A stretch of 6,330 bases of DNA from Candidatus Acidiferrum typicum (GTDB lineage: Bacteria; Acidobacteriota; Terriglobia; Acidiferrales; UBA7541), in NCBI GenBank assembly GCA_025463105.1, contig JAOAPW010000434.1, positions 1-6,330 of the forward strand. Reading direction: 5' to 3'. This document shows positions 1 to 5,690 of this stretch, one piece after another. How positions within the stretch are numbered: position 1 is the stretch's first letter; every line of letters begins with the position of its first letter. The translations under genes and the position numbers were made by a program. Below the pieces are notes generated by a model that worked only from the letters and a program-made list of their open reading frames with translations, was not told where the DNA came from and made no database searches.

Positions 1-409
1 ATTCGACACGCTCGCCGGGCACGAGATCAGCGCCACCGGGCATGATGCGATACGTTTTGTTCTTGTCATCGACTATCGTTAAGCCGTCGTTGCCGGATTG
101 AACGCAGCCGGTGACCGAGCCTGCGCGATGCAGGGCCAGGTAAAGCACGGCTGCGCCGCCTGCTGCCGCGCCCACACCGATTCCGATCGCTTTTCCCGAT
201 GTACCGTAACTGGGTGTTGCGGTTCCCGTCGTTCCAGTTCCTGTTCCGGTTCCGCCTCCCATGCCGGCGCCACCGCCTCCGTATTGGGCGAAAGCAGGGC
301 CTGCCAGCGCCAAGGCCAGGGAAATTCCCACCGCGAATCGAATCACTTCTTTGCCGCGAAATACTTTCGTCAAACTGCACACACTCATTATTTTCTCTTT
401 CGACTTCAT
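1..409 (-). CDS. Secreted Gly-rich protein, C-terminus cut by window edge
   Basis: Reading leftward from the ATG at 409-407, the frame stays open for 136 codons and leaves the window. The start is supported by a strong Shine-Dalgarno six bases upstream; an in-frame Met at residue 8 is a weaker alternative. Residues 1-41 look like a Sec signal peptide: a basic stretch, a hydrophobic core (FAVGISLALALAGPAFA) and a signal peptidase I site after AFA. The mature part begins with a Gly/Thr-rich, low-complexity segment (about 42-68). A small-residue hydrophobic stretch rich in Gly and Ala follows (about 71-91) and could be a membrane or glycine-zipper segment. The visible end, VTGCVQSGNDGLTIVDDKNK and onward, has the alternating pattern of a small beta domain with one Cys. 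From memory this resembles short exported acidobacterial proteins of unknown function. It probably acts in the periplasm or envelope. It is divergent from the EF-G gene. No function is assigned. Confidence 0.8.
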   Translation of the reverse strand, partial: MKSKEKIMSVCSLTKVFRGKEVIRFAVGISLALALAGPAFAQYGGGGAGMGGGTGTGTGTTGTATPSYGTSGKAIGIGVGAAAGGAAVLYLALHRAGSVTGCVQSGNDGLTIVDDKNKTYRIMPGGADLVPGERVE

Positions 410-415
410 TATGAG

Positions 416-422
416 CCTCCTT
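416..422 (-). promoter_or_regulatory. Strong ribosome binding site of the left-edge gene
   Basis: On the minus strand this reads AAGGAGG, a near-perfect anti-16S match, with a six-base spacer to the ATG at 409. It fixes the start of the secreted protein over the downstream in-frame Met. Confidence 0.8.
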
Positions 423-446
423 GTGAAAATGCTCTGCGCGTAGGAT

Positions 447-462
447 GCGCCGGGTGCGGCGC
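447..462. other. GC-rich hairpin in the leader of the left-edge gene
   Basis: GCGCCG at 447-452 and CGGCGC at 457-462 form a perfect 6-bp stem with a GGTG loop on the plus strand. It lies about 38 bases upstream of the minus-strand start, so it would sit in that gene's leader if transcription starts further up. Its role is unknown. Confidence 0.4.
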
Positions 463-519
463 CCCCCTGTCACGGTGATGTCAAATCGGAGTCATTTTTT
501 TGTTACTGATCTCGGGTTA

Positions 520-595
520 GTAGGACAGGCACTCCTGTCTGTCCGCGTGCGCTGGGACGATATGGAACCGGTCCAGAGAAGAGTGTCTGTCCTAC
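520..595. repeat. 76-bp imperfect inverted repeat, MITE- or REP-like
   Basis: The left arm GTAGGACAGGCACTC (520-534) is matched by the reverse complement of the right arm GAGTGTCTGTCCTAC (581-595) at 14 of 15 positions. Inside, 524-545 can fold alone (GGACAG with CTGTCC), and CTGG/CCAG (552-555 with 573-576) gives a further short pairing. No coding frame or transposase is present, and I see no clear target-site duplication (TTA to the left, CGA to the right). The structure fits a non-autonomous palindromic intergenic element. Whether it recurs elsewhere in the genome cannot be seen here. Confidence 0.55.
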
Positions 596-622
596 CGAAC
601 ACCGAATCGATCCGAACACTGA

Positions 623-651
623 TTGCCGGAGGGGCGAGGTCGTGCTAGCAT
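623..651 (+). promoter_or_regulatory. Candidate sigma70 promoter for the EF-G gene
   Basis: TTGCCG at 623-628 and TAGCAT at 646-651 are separated by exactly 17 bases, and TGC directly before the -10 box gives an extended -10. Transcription from about 658 would make a leader of roughly 230 bases carrying the hairpin and repeats described below. Call based on motif match only. Confidence 0.5.
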
Positions 652-664
652 CCGCGTTTCGGAG

Positions 665-692
665 GGCGCTGCCAGGCTCCTCTGACAGCGCC
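665..692. other. Stem-loop near the predicted 5' end of the EF-G leader
   Basis: GGCGCTGCCA (665-674) pairs with TGACAGCGCC (683-692) at 9 of 10 positions around an 8-base loop. It is followed by TTAGATTT, so it could act as a weak intrinsic terminator or a leader hairpin. It would lie only a few bases inside the transcript from the 623-651 promoter. Confidence 0.4.
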
Positions 693-703
693 TTAGATTT
701 CTG

Positions 704-765
704 GCGGGCTCCAAGTAGAGCCCGCGCCCGGTTTGCGAACTCCAAGTAGAGCCCGCATCCGGCCT
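704..765 (+). repeat. Two tandem 31-bp repeats with AAGTAGAGCCC core
   Basis: Units at 704-734 and 735-765 match at 25 of 31 positions and share the block CTCCAAGTAGAGCCCGC. In the first unit, GCGGGCTC (704-711) and GAGCCCGC (718-725) form a perfect 8-bp hairpin with a CAAGTA loop. In the second unit, GCGAACTC breaks part of this stem. The same GGGCTC...AAGTAGAGCCC frame is used by the longer repeats at 791-854 and 5422-5485, so these look like short members of one family. Confidence 0.65.
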
Positions 766-790
766 TCCGCACAAAACCGCGCAGCGACCG

Positions 791-854
791 CTGTACTGCG
801 GTGGGCTCAACGCTTCACTTGAAGCGTTCAGCGTAAAAGTAGAGCCCACACCCG
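791..854 (+). repeat. Structured dispersed repeat, copy 1
   Basis: An outer stem GTGGGCTC/GAGCCCAC (801-808 with 842-849) encloses a perfect 8-bp hairpin AACGCTTC/GAAGCGTT (809-816 with 821-828, loop ACTT) and then CAGCGTAAAAGTA. The 47-base core differs at only four positions from the copy at 5431-5477, in an unrelated intergenic space 4.6 kb away. It ends about 35 bases before the EF-G start codon, so it would be part of that mRNA leader. It appears non-coding. Confidence 0.75.
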
Positions 855-888
855 CTCGGTGAGTCTGTTGCGCTCAGGGGGTAGAGAA

Positions 889-3018
889 ATGAAAGCCTAT
901 GCAACGCAATCCATACGCAATGTGGGCATTGTCGGTCACGGCGACACCGGGAAAACCCAGCTGGTGTCTTCGTTGCTGTTTACCTCGGGGATGACCACCC
1001 GGCTGGGAAAGGTCGCGGAAGGAAGCACGGTCACCGATTGGGACGAAGAAGAGATCGCGCGGAAAATCACGATTCATACCGGGCAGGCCTACGCGGAATG
1101 GGCGCCGGGCGGACAGGGCGAAAAAGTAAAAATCAATTTTTTGGATACGCCGGGGTACAGCACATTCATCAACGATACTCGCGCAACCCTTGTCGCGGCG
1201 GACGCGACGCTCCTTGTGGTGGACGCGCTGGCTGGTGTGCAGGTGGTGACGGAGAAGGTGTGGGACTACGCGACCGAGTACGATCTGCCGCGCGCGTTCG
1301 CAATCAACTGGATGGACCGGGAACTGGCGAGTTACGACCGCGCCATGGAGTCGCTGGCGCGCGTGTTTGGACGCAACGTGGTTCCGGTACAGCTGCCGAT
1401 CGGCGCGGAGAAAAGTTTTCGCGGCGTGGTAGACCTGATCACCATGAAGGCGCACGTGTACACGCCTGATGGCGACGGCAAGCCGAAAATCGAAGAGATT
1501 CCCGCGGAACTTGCGGAGGCCGCCAAGGTTTCACACGAGGCCCTCGTGGAAATGGTTGCCGAGGGTGACGACGCGCTGATGGAGGAATTCTTCGAGAAAG
1601 GCACGCTGCCGCTGGAAGACTTGATGAAAGGGCTGCGCGAGGCGTTCCAGGCCAAGCGCATTTATCCGGTCGTGCTGACTTCCGCGCTGCATAACATCGG
1701 CAGCGCCACGCTGCTGGATTTCCTGGTGGAAGTGTTTCCCGATCCGGCCAAACGAGGGGTAGCGGTCGGTCATAGCGAGGTCGGCAGCAAGGGAAAGGAA
1801 GTGCACCGAAAGACCAGCGATACCGAGCCGGTTTCGATCTTCGTGTACAAGACGCTGGCCGATCCTTTTTCGGGGCGCATCAGCTACTTCAAGGTGATGT
1901 CCGGCGTTTTGAAAAATGACGCCACGCTGCAGAATTTCACGCGCGGCACGAGCGAGCGCCTGCAGCACGTGCAAGTGATGCAGGGCAAAACGCCGGCGGC
2001 GATAACCGAATTGCACGCCGGGGATCTCGGCGCGATCGCCAAACTGAAAGACACTCTGACAGGCGATACGCTGGGCGACAAGGCGGCACCGATTCATTAC
2101 CCGCTGCCGCATCTTCCCGAGCCTTCGATCACCTTCGCGGTGGAACCCAAGACGCGCGCCGACGAGGACCGCATCGGTCCCGCGATTCATCGCATTCTGG
2201 AGGAGGACCCCTCCCTGCATTTTTCGCGCGATCCCCAGACCAAGGAATTTTTGCTGGCCGGCTCGGGACAGCAGCATATTGAGGTGGTGGTCGCCAAGCT
2301 GCACAAGCGCTACCACGTTGACTTGACGCTGAAGCCGCCCAAAGTGCCATACCGCGAGACGATTCGCGGCAAGGCGGATGCTGAGGGCAAGCACAAGAAA
2401 CAGACCGGAGGGCATGGGCAGTTCGGTGTCTGCCGCATCCGCATGGAACCGGCGGCGCGCGGCGCGGGCGTCGAATTCGTGGACGACATTTTCGGCGGAG
2501 CGATTCCGAAGAATTGGATCCCGTCGGTGGAGAAGGGCATTCGCGCTTCGGCCGAGCGCGGATTCCTCGCCGGCTTCCCGGTGGTGGATTTCCGGGCCAC
2601 GCTCTATGACGGCAAATATCATGATGTGGACAGCTCCGACATGGCATTCAAGATCGCCGGATCTCTGGCGTTCAAGGAAGCGATGAAACAGGCCAGGCCG
2701 GCGCTGCTCGAGCCGGTGATGCACGTCGAAGTGTACGCGCCGGACCAGTATTCGGGCGACATCATGGGCGATTTGAGTTCGCGCCGCGGAAGGATCAGCG
2801 GAAGCGAGGCGCGGGGCACAAGTGTGGTGATCAAGGCGCAGGTGCCGTTCGCCGAGATGCTGAGTTATGCGACCGGACTCACGTCGATGACGCAAGGTCG
2901 CGCCAGCTACTCGATGGAATTTTCGCATTACGACTACGTGCCCAGTGAAATCGCGGAAAAAGTCATCGCCGCGGCGAAGGCGGCGAGAGGGGTTGTGGTG
3001 GAGGAGGAAGAAGTCTGA
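889..3018 (+). CDS. Elongation factor G-like translational GTPase (EF-G paralogue)
   Basis: 709 aa, close to the roughly 700 of EF-G. ATG 889 is preferred over GTG 859 because AGGGGG lies seven bases upstream and the family begins here. G domain (about 1-285): P-loop GHGDTGKT at 16-23, switch I ARKITI at 57-62, DTPGY at 86-90, NWMD at 140-143, TSAL at 264-267. Domain II starts near 310, III near 409, and IV near 486 with KQTGGHGQFG and YHDVDSS; His578 matches the domain IV tip His of E. coli EF-G. Domain V starts near 608, and the tail ends EEEEV. EF-G drives ribosomal translocation, and with RRF ribosome recycling, in the cytoplasm. Differences from canonical EF-G: Tyr90 replaces the catalytic His of DTPGH, RKITI replaces RGITI, and Trp141 replaces the Lys of NKxD. 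Tyr at this site and RKITI are usual in EF-G-like paralogues as I recall them; Trp141 is not. With no str-operon neighbours, a secondary paralogue is likelier than housekeeping fusA. Its in vivo role is unproven. Confidence 0.95.
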   Translation: MKAYATQSIRNVGIVGHGDTGKTQLVSSLLFTSGMTTRLGKVAEGSTVTDWDEEEIARKITIHTGQAYAEWAPGGQGEKVKINFLDTPGYSTFINDTRATLVAADATLLVVDALAGVQVVTEKVWDYATEYDLPRAFAINWMDRELASYDRAMESLARVFGRNVVPVQLPIGAEKSFRGVVDLITMKAHVYTPDGDGKPKIEEIPAELAEAAKVSHEALVEMVAEGDDALMEEFFEKGTLPLEDLMKGLREAFQAKRIYPVVLTSALHNIGSATLLDFLVEVFPDPAKRGVAVGHSEVGSKGKEVHRKTSDTEPVSIFVYKTLADPFSGRISYFKVMSGVLKNDATLQNFTRGTSERLQHVQVMQGKTPAAITELHAGDLGAIAKLKDTLTGDTLGDKAAPIHYPLPHLPEPSITFAVEPKTRADEDRIGPAIHRILEEDPSLHFSRDPQTKEFLLAGSGQQHIEVVVAKLHKRYHVDLTLKPPKVPYRETIRGKADAEGKHKKQTGGHGQFGVCRIRMEPAARGAGVEFVDDIFGGAIPKNWIPSVEKGIRASAERGFLAGFPVVDFRATLYDGKYHDVDSSDMAFKIAGSLAFKEAMKQARPALLEPVMHVEVYAPDQYSGDIMGDLSSRRGRISGSEARGTSVVIKAQVPFAEMLSYATGLTSMTQGRASYSMEFSHYDYVPSEIAEKVIAAAKAARGVVVEEEEV

Positions 3019-3220
3019 GGGCAGCGGTCGGACGAAAAGTAGCGAACCAAGGACGAAAGCGGCGGCGAATTGAATTGGGAGTTGAAACTCTCATAGTGCT
3101 CCCTATTTACACATCACAGTCCGGAACGGTGCAGCGGACTTGACTGCAATAGAGTACAAAGGGAGAGGGTGAGGGCACTTATCGAGCTTTGGGCATGGTG
3201 GCACTGGTAAGGGACTTTTC

Positions 3221-3232
3221 GCAGGTTCCTGC
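3221..3232. promoter_or_regulatory. Palindrome GCAGG-TT-CCTGC, possible operator or hairpin
   Basis: A perfect 5-bp-arm palindrome, nearly identical to the one at 3333-3344 apart from one central base. It lies about 48 bases upstream of the candidate -35 box. It could be a regulator site or a short RNA hairpin; no regulator is encoded nearby. Confidence 0.25.
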
Positions 3233-3279
3233 CTAGCGTATCGTGTTTTCATAATGTTAACGTGCGTTCACATTGCCTA

Positions 3280-3310
3280 TTGACCCCCCTCGGGGTCCCT
3301 GAATTAGAAT
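3280..3310 (+). promoter_or_regulatory. Candidate promoter for the MltD-like gene
   Basis: TTGACC (3280-3285) and TAGAAT (3305-3310) resemble sigma70 boxes, but the 19-base spacer is longer than ideal. Transcription near 3317 would leave a leader of about 95 bases containing the 3333-3344 palindrome. Confidence 0.4.
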
Positions 3311-3332
3311 GCGGTATGTAAGTTTCCTTCTG

Positions 3333-3344
3333 GCAGGATCCTGC
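3333..3344. promoter_or_regulatory. Palindrome GCAGG-AT-CCTGC in the MltD leader
   Basis: A perfect 12-bp palindrome, 112 bases from its near-twin at 3221-3232 and just downstream of the candidate -10 box. The half-motif TGGCAGGA recurs at 3353-3360, 22 bases after its occurrence at 3331-3338. It could bind a repressor, or be chance. Confidence 0.25.
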
Positions 3345-3412
3345 ATCTTGATTGGCAGGAGCATTGCTGTCTCTATGACCTGGAGATCGATCACGTCCCA
3401 GGTTTGCTTCCC

Positions 3413-5350
3413 ATGAGCCACCGAGCCCAAAAAACGACGTTAGGGATTTTATTCGCCACTGGTCTTCTCGGCGGTTTGATGGGGTGTCAGGATTCGACGC
3501 GCCATCCCGTACAAGTTCATCCCGTGCAGATAGCGCCCCCGCCCCAGCGGGAATCCATGCCACAGGTTTCGCTGCCGCTGACCGCACGACGCGGCTCAAT
3601 AACGCCTTTGATGGTTTTCCCGCCGAACGGAATCGAGTGGCTCGTTGCGCAAAGCCGGGCGGCCTTCGATGCGGGAGAACAGGACTTCCGCGCCGGCCGA
3701 CTGGGGAAGGCGCGTGAGGAGTTCGATCAAGCGCTCGACCAGTTGCTGGCCAGCGGTTTTGATATCGACGCGGACCCGCGGCTGGGCGACTTGTATCGTC
3801 ACATTGTGGAAACGGTGAATGTGGATGAGCTCGAGGCATTCCGCGATGGCGACGGATTCCGGGAGCAAAAGTCCACGCCGGCGCCGATTGATGAGATCGC
3901 GGAAGTTCCCATTCCCGAAACTGAAAACGTGGATCCGAATTTACGCGGACGAGCGGAAGGGGAAGTTACTTCCATCTCGCACGACTTGCCGCTCATGGTC
4001 AACGACCCTGTCCTGGCCTACCTGAACTATTTCAAGACTTCGCGGGGAAGCGCCATTGTCGAAACCGGTTTGCGGCGCGCGGGCCGCTATCGTGAAATGG
4101 TTCAGCGGGTTTTGCGAGAGGAAGGGATGCCGCAGGACCTGATTTACCTGGCACAGGCCGAGAGCGCCTTTTTGCCGCAAGCGGTCTCGAGAGCAGGGGC
4201 CCGCGGGATGTGGCAATTCATGTCGTACGCGGGGCGCAGGTACGGTTTAGAGAAGACCTGGTGGGTAGACGAGCGCCAGGACCCGGAGAAGGCGACCCGG
4301 GCCGCCGCACGTGATTTGCGTGAACTCTACGAGCAGTTCGGCGACTGGTACCTGGCCATGGCCGCCTACAATTCCGGCGCGGGCACCGTGCAGCATGCCA
4401 TTGAGCGGACCGGCTATGCGGATTTTTGGGAGCTTTACCGGCGCAATGTATTGCCAAAGGAAACCAAGAACTACGTTCCCATTATTCTGGCGCTGACCCT
4501 GATTTCGAAAGATCCGGCGCGGTACGGAATCGAATTCGAGCCGGAGCCTCCGTTGAAGGCGGACGCGGTGAAGCTTGGCAAGTCCATCGACCTGCGCCTG
4601 GTCGCTGAAACGATCGACACCGATATCGAGACATTACGTTCTCTCAATCCCCAACTGCTGCGCCTGGTAACTCCCGCCGACCCGGAATTCGTTCTCCAGC
4701 TTCCGGAAGGAACGGCGGATCGATTTTTCGCGGAGATTGCCGCGATTCCGCCGGAAAAGTGGGTGAGCTGGCGCCGCCATAAGGTGGAACAGGGCGAAAC
4801 GCTTTCCGTGGTGGCCAAGCGGTATCACGTGCTTCCCTCGGAGATAGCCCAGGCCAACGATTTGTCCGCGGGGGGAGGCCTCCAGGAAGGGCAGAAGCTG
4901 ATTATTCCCGCGGCAGCACATTCGGAAGCGGCGGCGGGCAAGCTGATTCGCTACCGGGTTCACGGCAATGATACGGTGGCATCGATTGCGGATGAATTTG
5001 ACGTAAGTGTTGTGGAACTTCGCAAATGGAATGGCTTGCGATCCAATCACGTTTCCAAGGGCGTGCGCCTGAAGATTTATCCGGGCGGGATGGCTCCATC
5101 GCCGCAAACGGCGACCCGGGAAAAATCAACCACGGTCTCCGCAGCGGTACCGCGCGCTGTTTCCAGCCGTTCCCCGGTGATGCAGGCCCGCACGAACGCG
5201 GTCGTGCATCATGTCAAGGCGGGAGAGACGCTCTACTCGATTGCCCGCGCGTACCAGACGACGGTCACGGCCATTCAAGCCGGGAATCGCTATCTGTTCA
5301 GCCGGCCGTTGCAGGTTGGGGATACGCTGACGATTCTTCCCTCGCACTAA
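3413..5350 (+). CDS. mltD: MltD-like membrane-bound lytic murein transglycosylase with three LysM domains
   Basis: 645 aa. ATG 3413 is chosen because it directly precedes a lipoprotein signal peptide: residues 1-24 are hydrophobic and end in LMG-Cys25, a lipobox, so the mature protein should be lipid-anchored facing the periplasm. Upstream TTG 3404 is possible, and the Shine-Dalgarno is weak. After a Pro/His-rich linker, residues about 75-130 look helical and TPR-like. The family 1 lytic transglycosylase domain spans roughly 220-370, with catalytic Glu250 in AESAF, then GARGMWQFM and AAYNSG (317-322), followed by the MltD-typical ETKNYVP segment. LysM domains lie near 454-499, 512-557 and 598-643; each begins with the xVxxGxT-type pattern, and a Ser/Thr/Pro-rich linker precedes the third. 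The enzyme cleaves the MurNAc-GlcNAc bond of peptidoglycan, forming 1,6-anhydroMurNAc ends; the LysM domains bind glycan. It appears monocistronic. Family call is firm; the exact MltD orthology is inference. Confidence 0.95.
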   Translation: MSHRAQKTTLGILFATGLLGGLMGCQDSTRHPVQVHPVQIAPPPQRESMPQVSLPLTARRGSITPLMVFPPNGIEWLVAQSRAAFDAGEQDFRAGRLGKAREEFDQALDQLLASGFDIDADPRLGDLYRHIVETVNVDELEAFRDGDGFREQKSTPAPIDEIAEVPIPETENVDPNLRGRAEGEVTSISHDLPLMVNDPVLAYLNYFKTSRGSAIVETGLRRAGRYREMVQRVLREEGMPQDLIYLAQAESAFLPQAVSRAGARGMWQFMSYAGRRYGLEKTWWVDERQDPEKATRAAARDLRELYEQFGDWYLAMAAYNSGAGTVQHAIERTGYADFWELYRRNVLPKETKNYVPIILALTLISKDPARYGIEFEPEPPLKADAVKLGKSIDLRLVAETIDTDIETLRSLNPQLLRLVTPADPEFVLQLPEGTADRFFAEIAAIPPEKWVSWRRHKVEQGETLSVVAKRYHVLPSEIAQANDLSAGGGLQEGQKLIIPAAAHSEAAAGKLIRYRVHGNDTVASIADEFDVSVVELRKWNGLRSNHVSKGVRLKIYPGGMAPSPQTATREKSTTVSAAVPRAVSSRSPVMQARTNAVVHHVKAGETLYSIARAYQTTVTAIQAGNRYLFSRPLQVGDTLTILPSH

Positions 5351-5403
5351 ATTGCGCCATTCGGCCCTTTTTTTCCCTTCCAGTTACGAGTATCAACTGG
5401 TGT

Positions 5404-5424
5404 CAAGTAGATCCCACACACCCG
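5404..5424 (+). repeat. Partial member of the AAGTAGAGCCC repeat family
   Basis: CAAGTAGATCCCACACACCCG matches the right-hand end of copy 1 (AAGTAGAGCCCACACCCG at 837-854) with one substitution and a two-base insertion. It sits directly upstream of full copy 2, echoing the arrangement of short units ahead of copy 1. Confidence 0.5.
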
Positions 5425-5485
5425 TACTGAGCGGGCTCCACGATTCACTTGAAGCGCTCAGCGTAAAAGTAGAGCCCCACGCCCG
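5422..5485 (+). repeat. Structured dispersed repeat, copy 2
   Basis: The core (5431-5477) matches copy 1 (801-847) at 43 of 47 positions, including an uninterrupted shared CAGCGTAAAAGTAGAGCCC. The outer stem GGGCTC/GAGCCC (5433-5438 with 5472-5477) is kept. The inner hairpin is weakened by one change (CGATTC for CGCTTC). Both copies have the same orientation relative to the neighbouring plus-strand genes. Confidence 0.75.
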
Positions 5486-5527
5486 TGCGTGGCTCAGTTA
5501 GAAACCACACACGCATGGATTTTTTTT
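5485..5527 (+). terminator. Possible intrinsic terminator downstream of the MltD-like gene
   Basis: GTGCGTGG (5485-5492) pairs with CCACACAC (5505-5512) with one C-A mismatch around a 12-base loop, and eight T residues follow at 5520-5527. The seven-base gap between stem and T-run is longer than usual, so this is only a candidate. Confidence 0.35.
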
Positions 5528-5595
5528 CTGAGGACAGCCATTGCCAAAATGTCCCGTCAAGGTGGAGAATCAACCGGGCCGGTTTGGGCTCGGGC

Positions 5596-5625
5596 TTGAC
5601 AAACGTGTGAGATACCGTTTATAAG
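5596..5625 (+). promoter_or_regulatory. Strong sigma70-type promoter for the small acidic/basic protein
   Basis: TTGACA (5596-5601) is a perfect -35 box. TATAAG (5620-5625) lies 18 bases downstream, or TTATAA 17 bases downstream. Transcription would start near 5632, giving a leader of about 60 bases. It is the best promoter match in the window and suggests substantial expression. Confidence 0.7.
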
Positions 5626-5690
5626 CCCGCCAGTGGCCGCGACAGCCATCAGGATTGCAAACAGGGCGACAGACTGAAGGGAGAAGTGGG

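Larger units (their letters stand above)
3019..3412. other. 394-base intergenic region between EF-G and MltD-like genes
   Basis: No credible long gene is present on either strand. There is no good intrinsic terminator after EF-G; the best fold is GGGAG/CTCCC (3077-3081 with 3099-3103), which lacks a T-run. The region holds a 13-codon Trp-rich micro-ORF (3169-3210), twin GCAGG-N2-CCTGC palindromes and a promoter-like pair at 3280-3310. Longer open frames that overlap it on the minus strand run antisense into the MltD-like gene and look like shadows. Confidence 0.6.
5351..5690. other. 340-base intergenic region between MltD-like and small acidic/basic genes
   Basis: Non-coding. A T-run (5368-5374) follows the mltD stop without a convincing stem. 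CCAGTT/AACTGG (5380-5385 with 5395-5400) is a short hairpin. After these come the partial and full structured repeat (5404-5485), a possible terminator (5485-5527) and the promoter of the downstream gene (5596-5625). A 16-codon ATG frame at 5549 has no ribosome binding site and was not called. Confidence 0.6.

Noticed and set aside
66..478. Several short plus- and minus-strand frames across the left end
   Set aside because: They overlap the well-supported minus-strand secreted protein, which has a strong ribosome binding site and signal peptide, and their translations are shadow-like.
479..484. TTGACA on the minus strand as a -35 box for the left-edge gene
   Set aside because: No acceptable -10 box lies 15-19 bases downstream on that strand; the closest A/T-rich match is over 30 bases away.
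704..765. CRISPR-like direct repeats
   Set aside because: There are only two abutting 31-bp units with no unique spacers, and no cas genes.
503..849. Two minus-strand frames of 85-89 codons in the divergent intergenic region
   Set aside because: They run through the inverted and tandem repeats, lack ribosome binding sites and have no recognisable protein pattern.
791..854. Reading the 64-bp structure as a riboswitch or EF-G-specific leader
   Set aside because: A near-identical copy sits after the unrelated MltD-like gene and no known riboswitch core is recognisable, so a dispersed repeat is the simpler reading.
859..888. GTG start ten codons upstream for the EF-G gene
   Set aside because: The extra ten residues do not fit the family N-terminus and would translate through the AGGGGG ribosome binding site that serves ATG 889.
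1531..2928. 465-codon open frame on the minus strand, antisense to the EF-G gene
   Set aside because: It lies wholly within the EF-G coding sequence, its translation is rich in Arg/His with no recognisable domain, and long antisense frames are expected in high-GC genes.
3249..3839. 196-codon minus-strand frame overlapping the mltD 5' region
   Set aside because: Pro/Arg-rich, low-information translation, antisense to the lipoprotein signal and N-terminal region, with no ribosome binding site or family signal.
5655..5690. TTG start twelve codons upstream for the small acidic/basic protein
   Set aside because: The extension covers the AAGGGAG ribosome binding site ahead of ATG 5691, and a TTG start without its own site is less likely.
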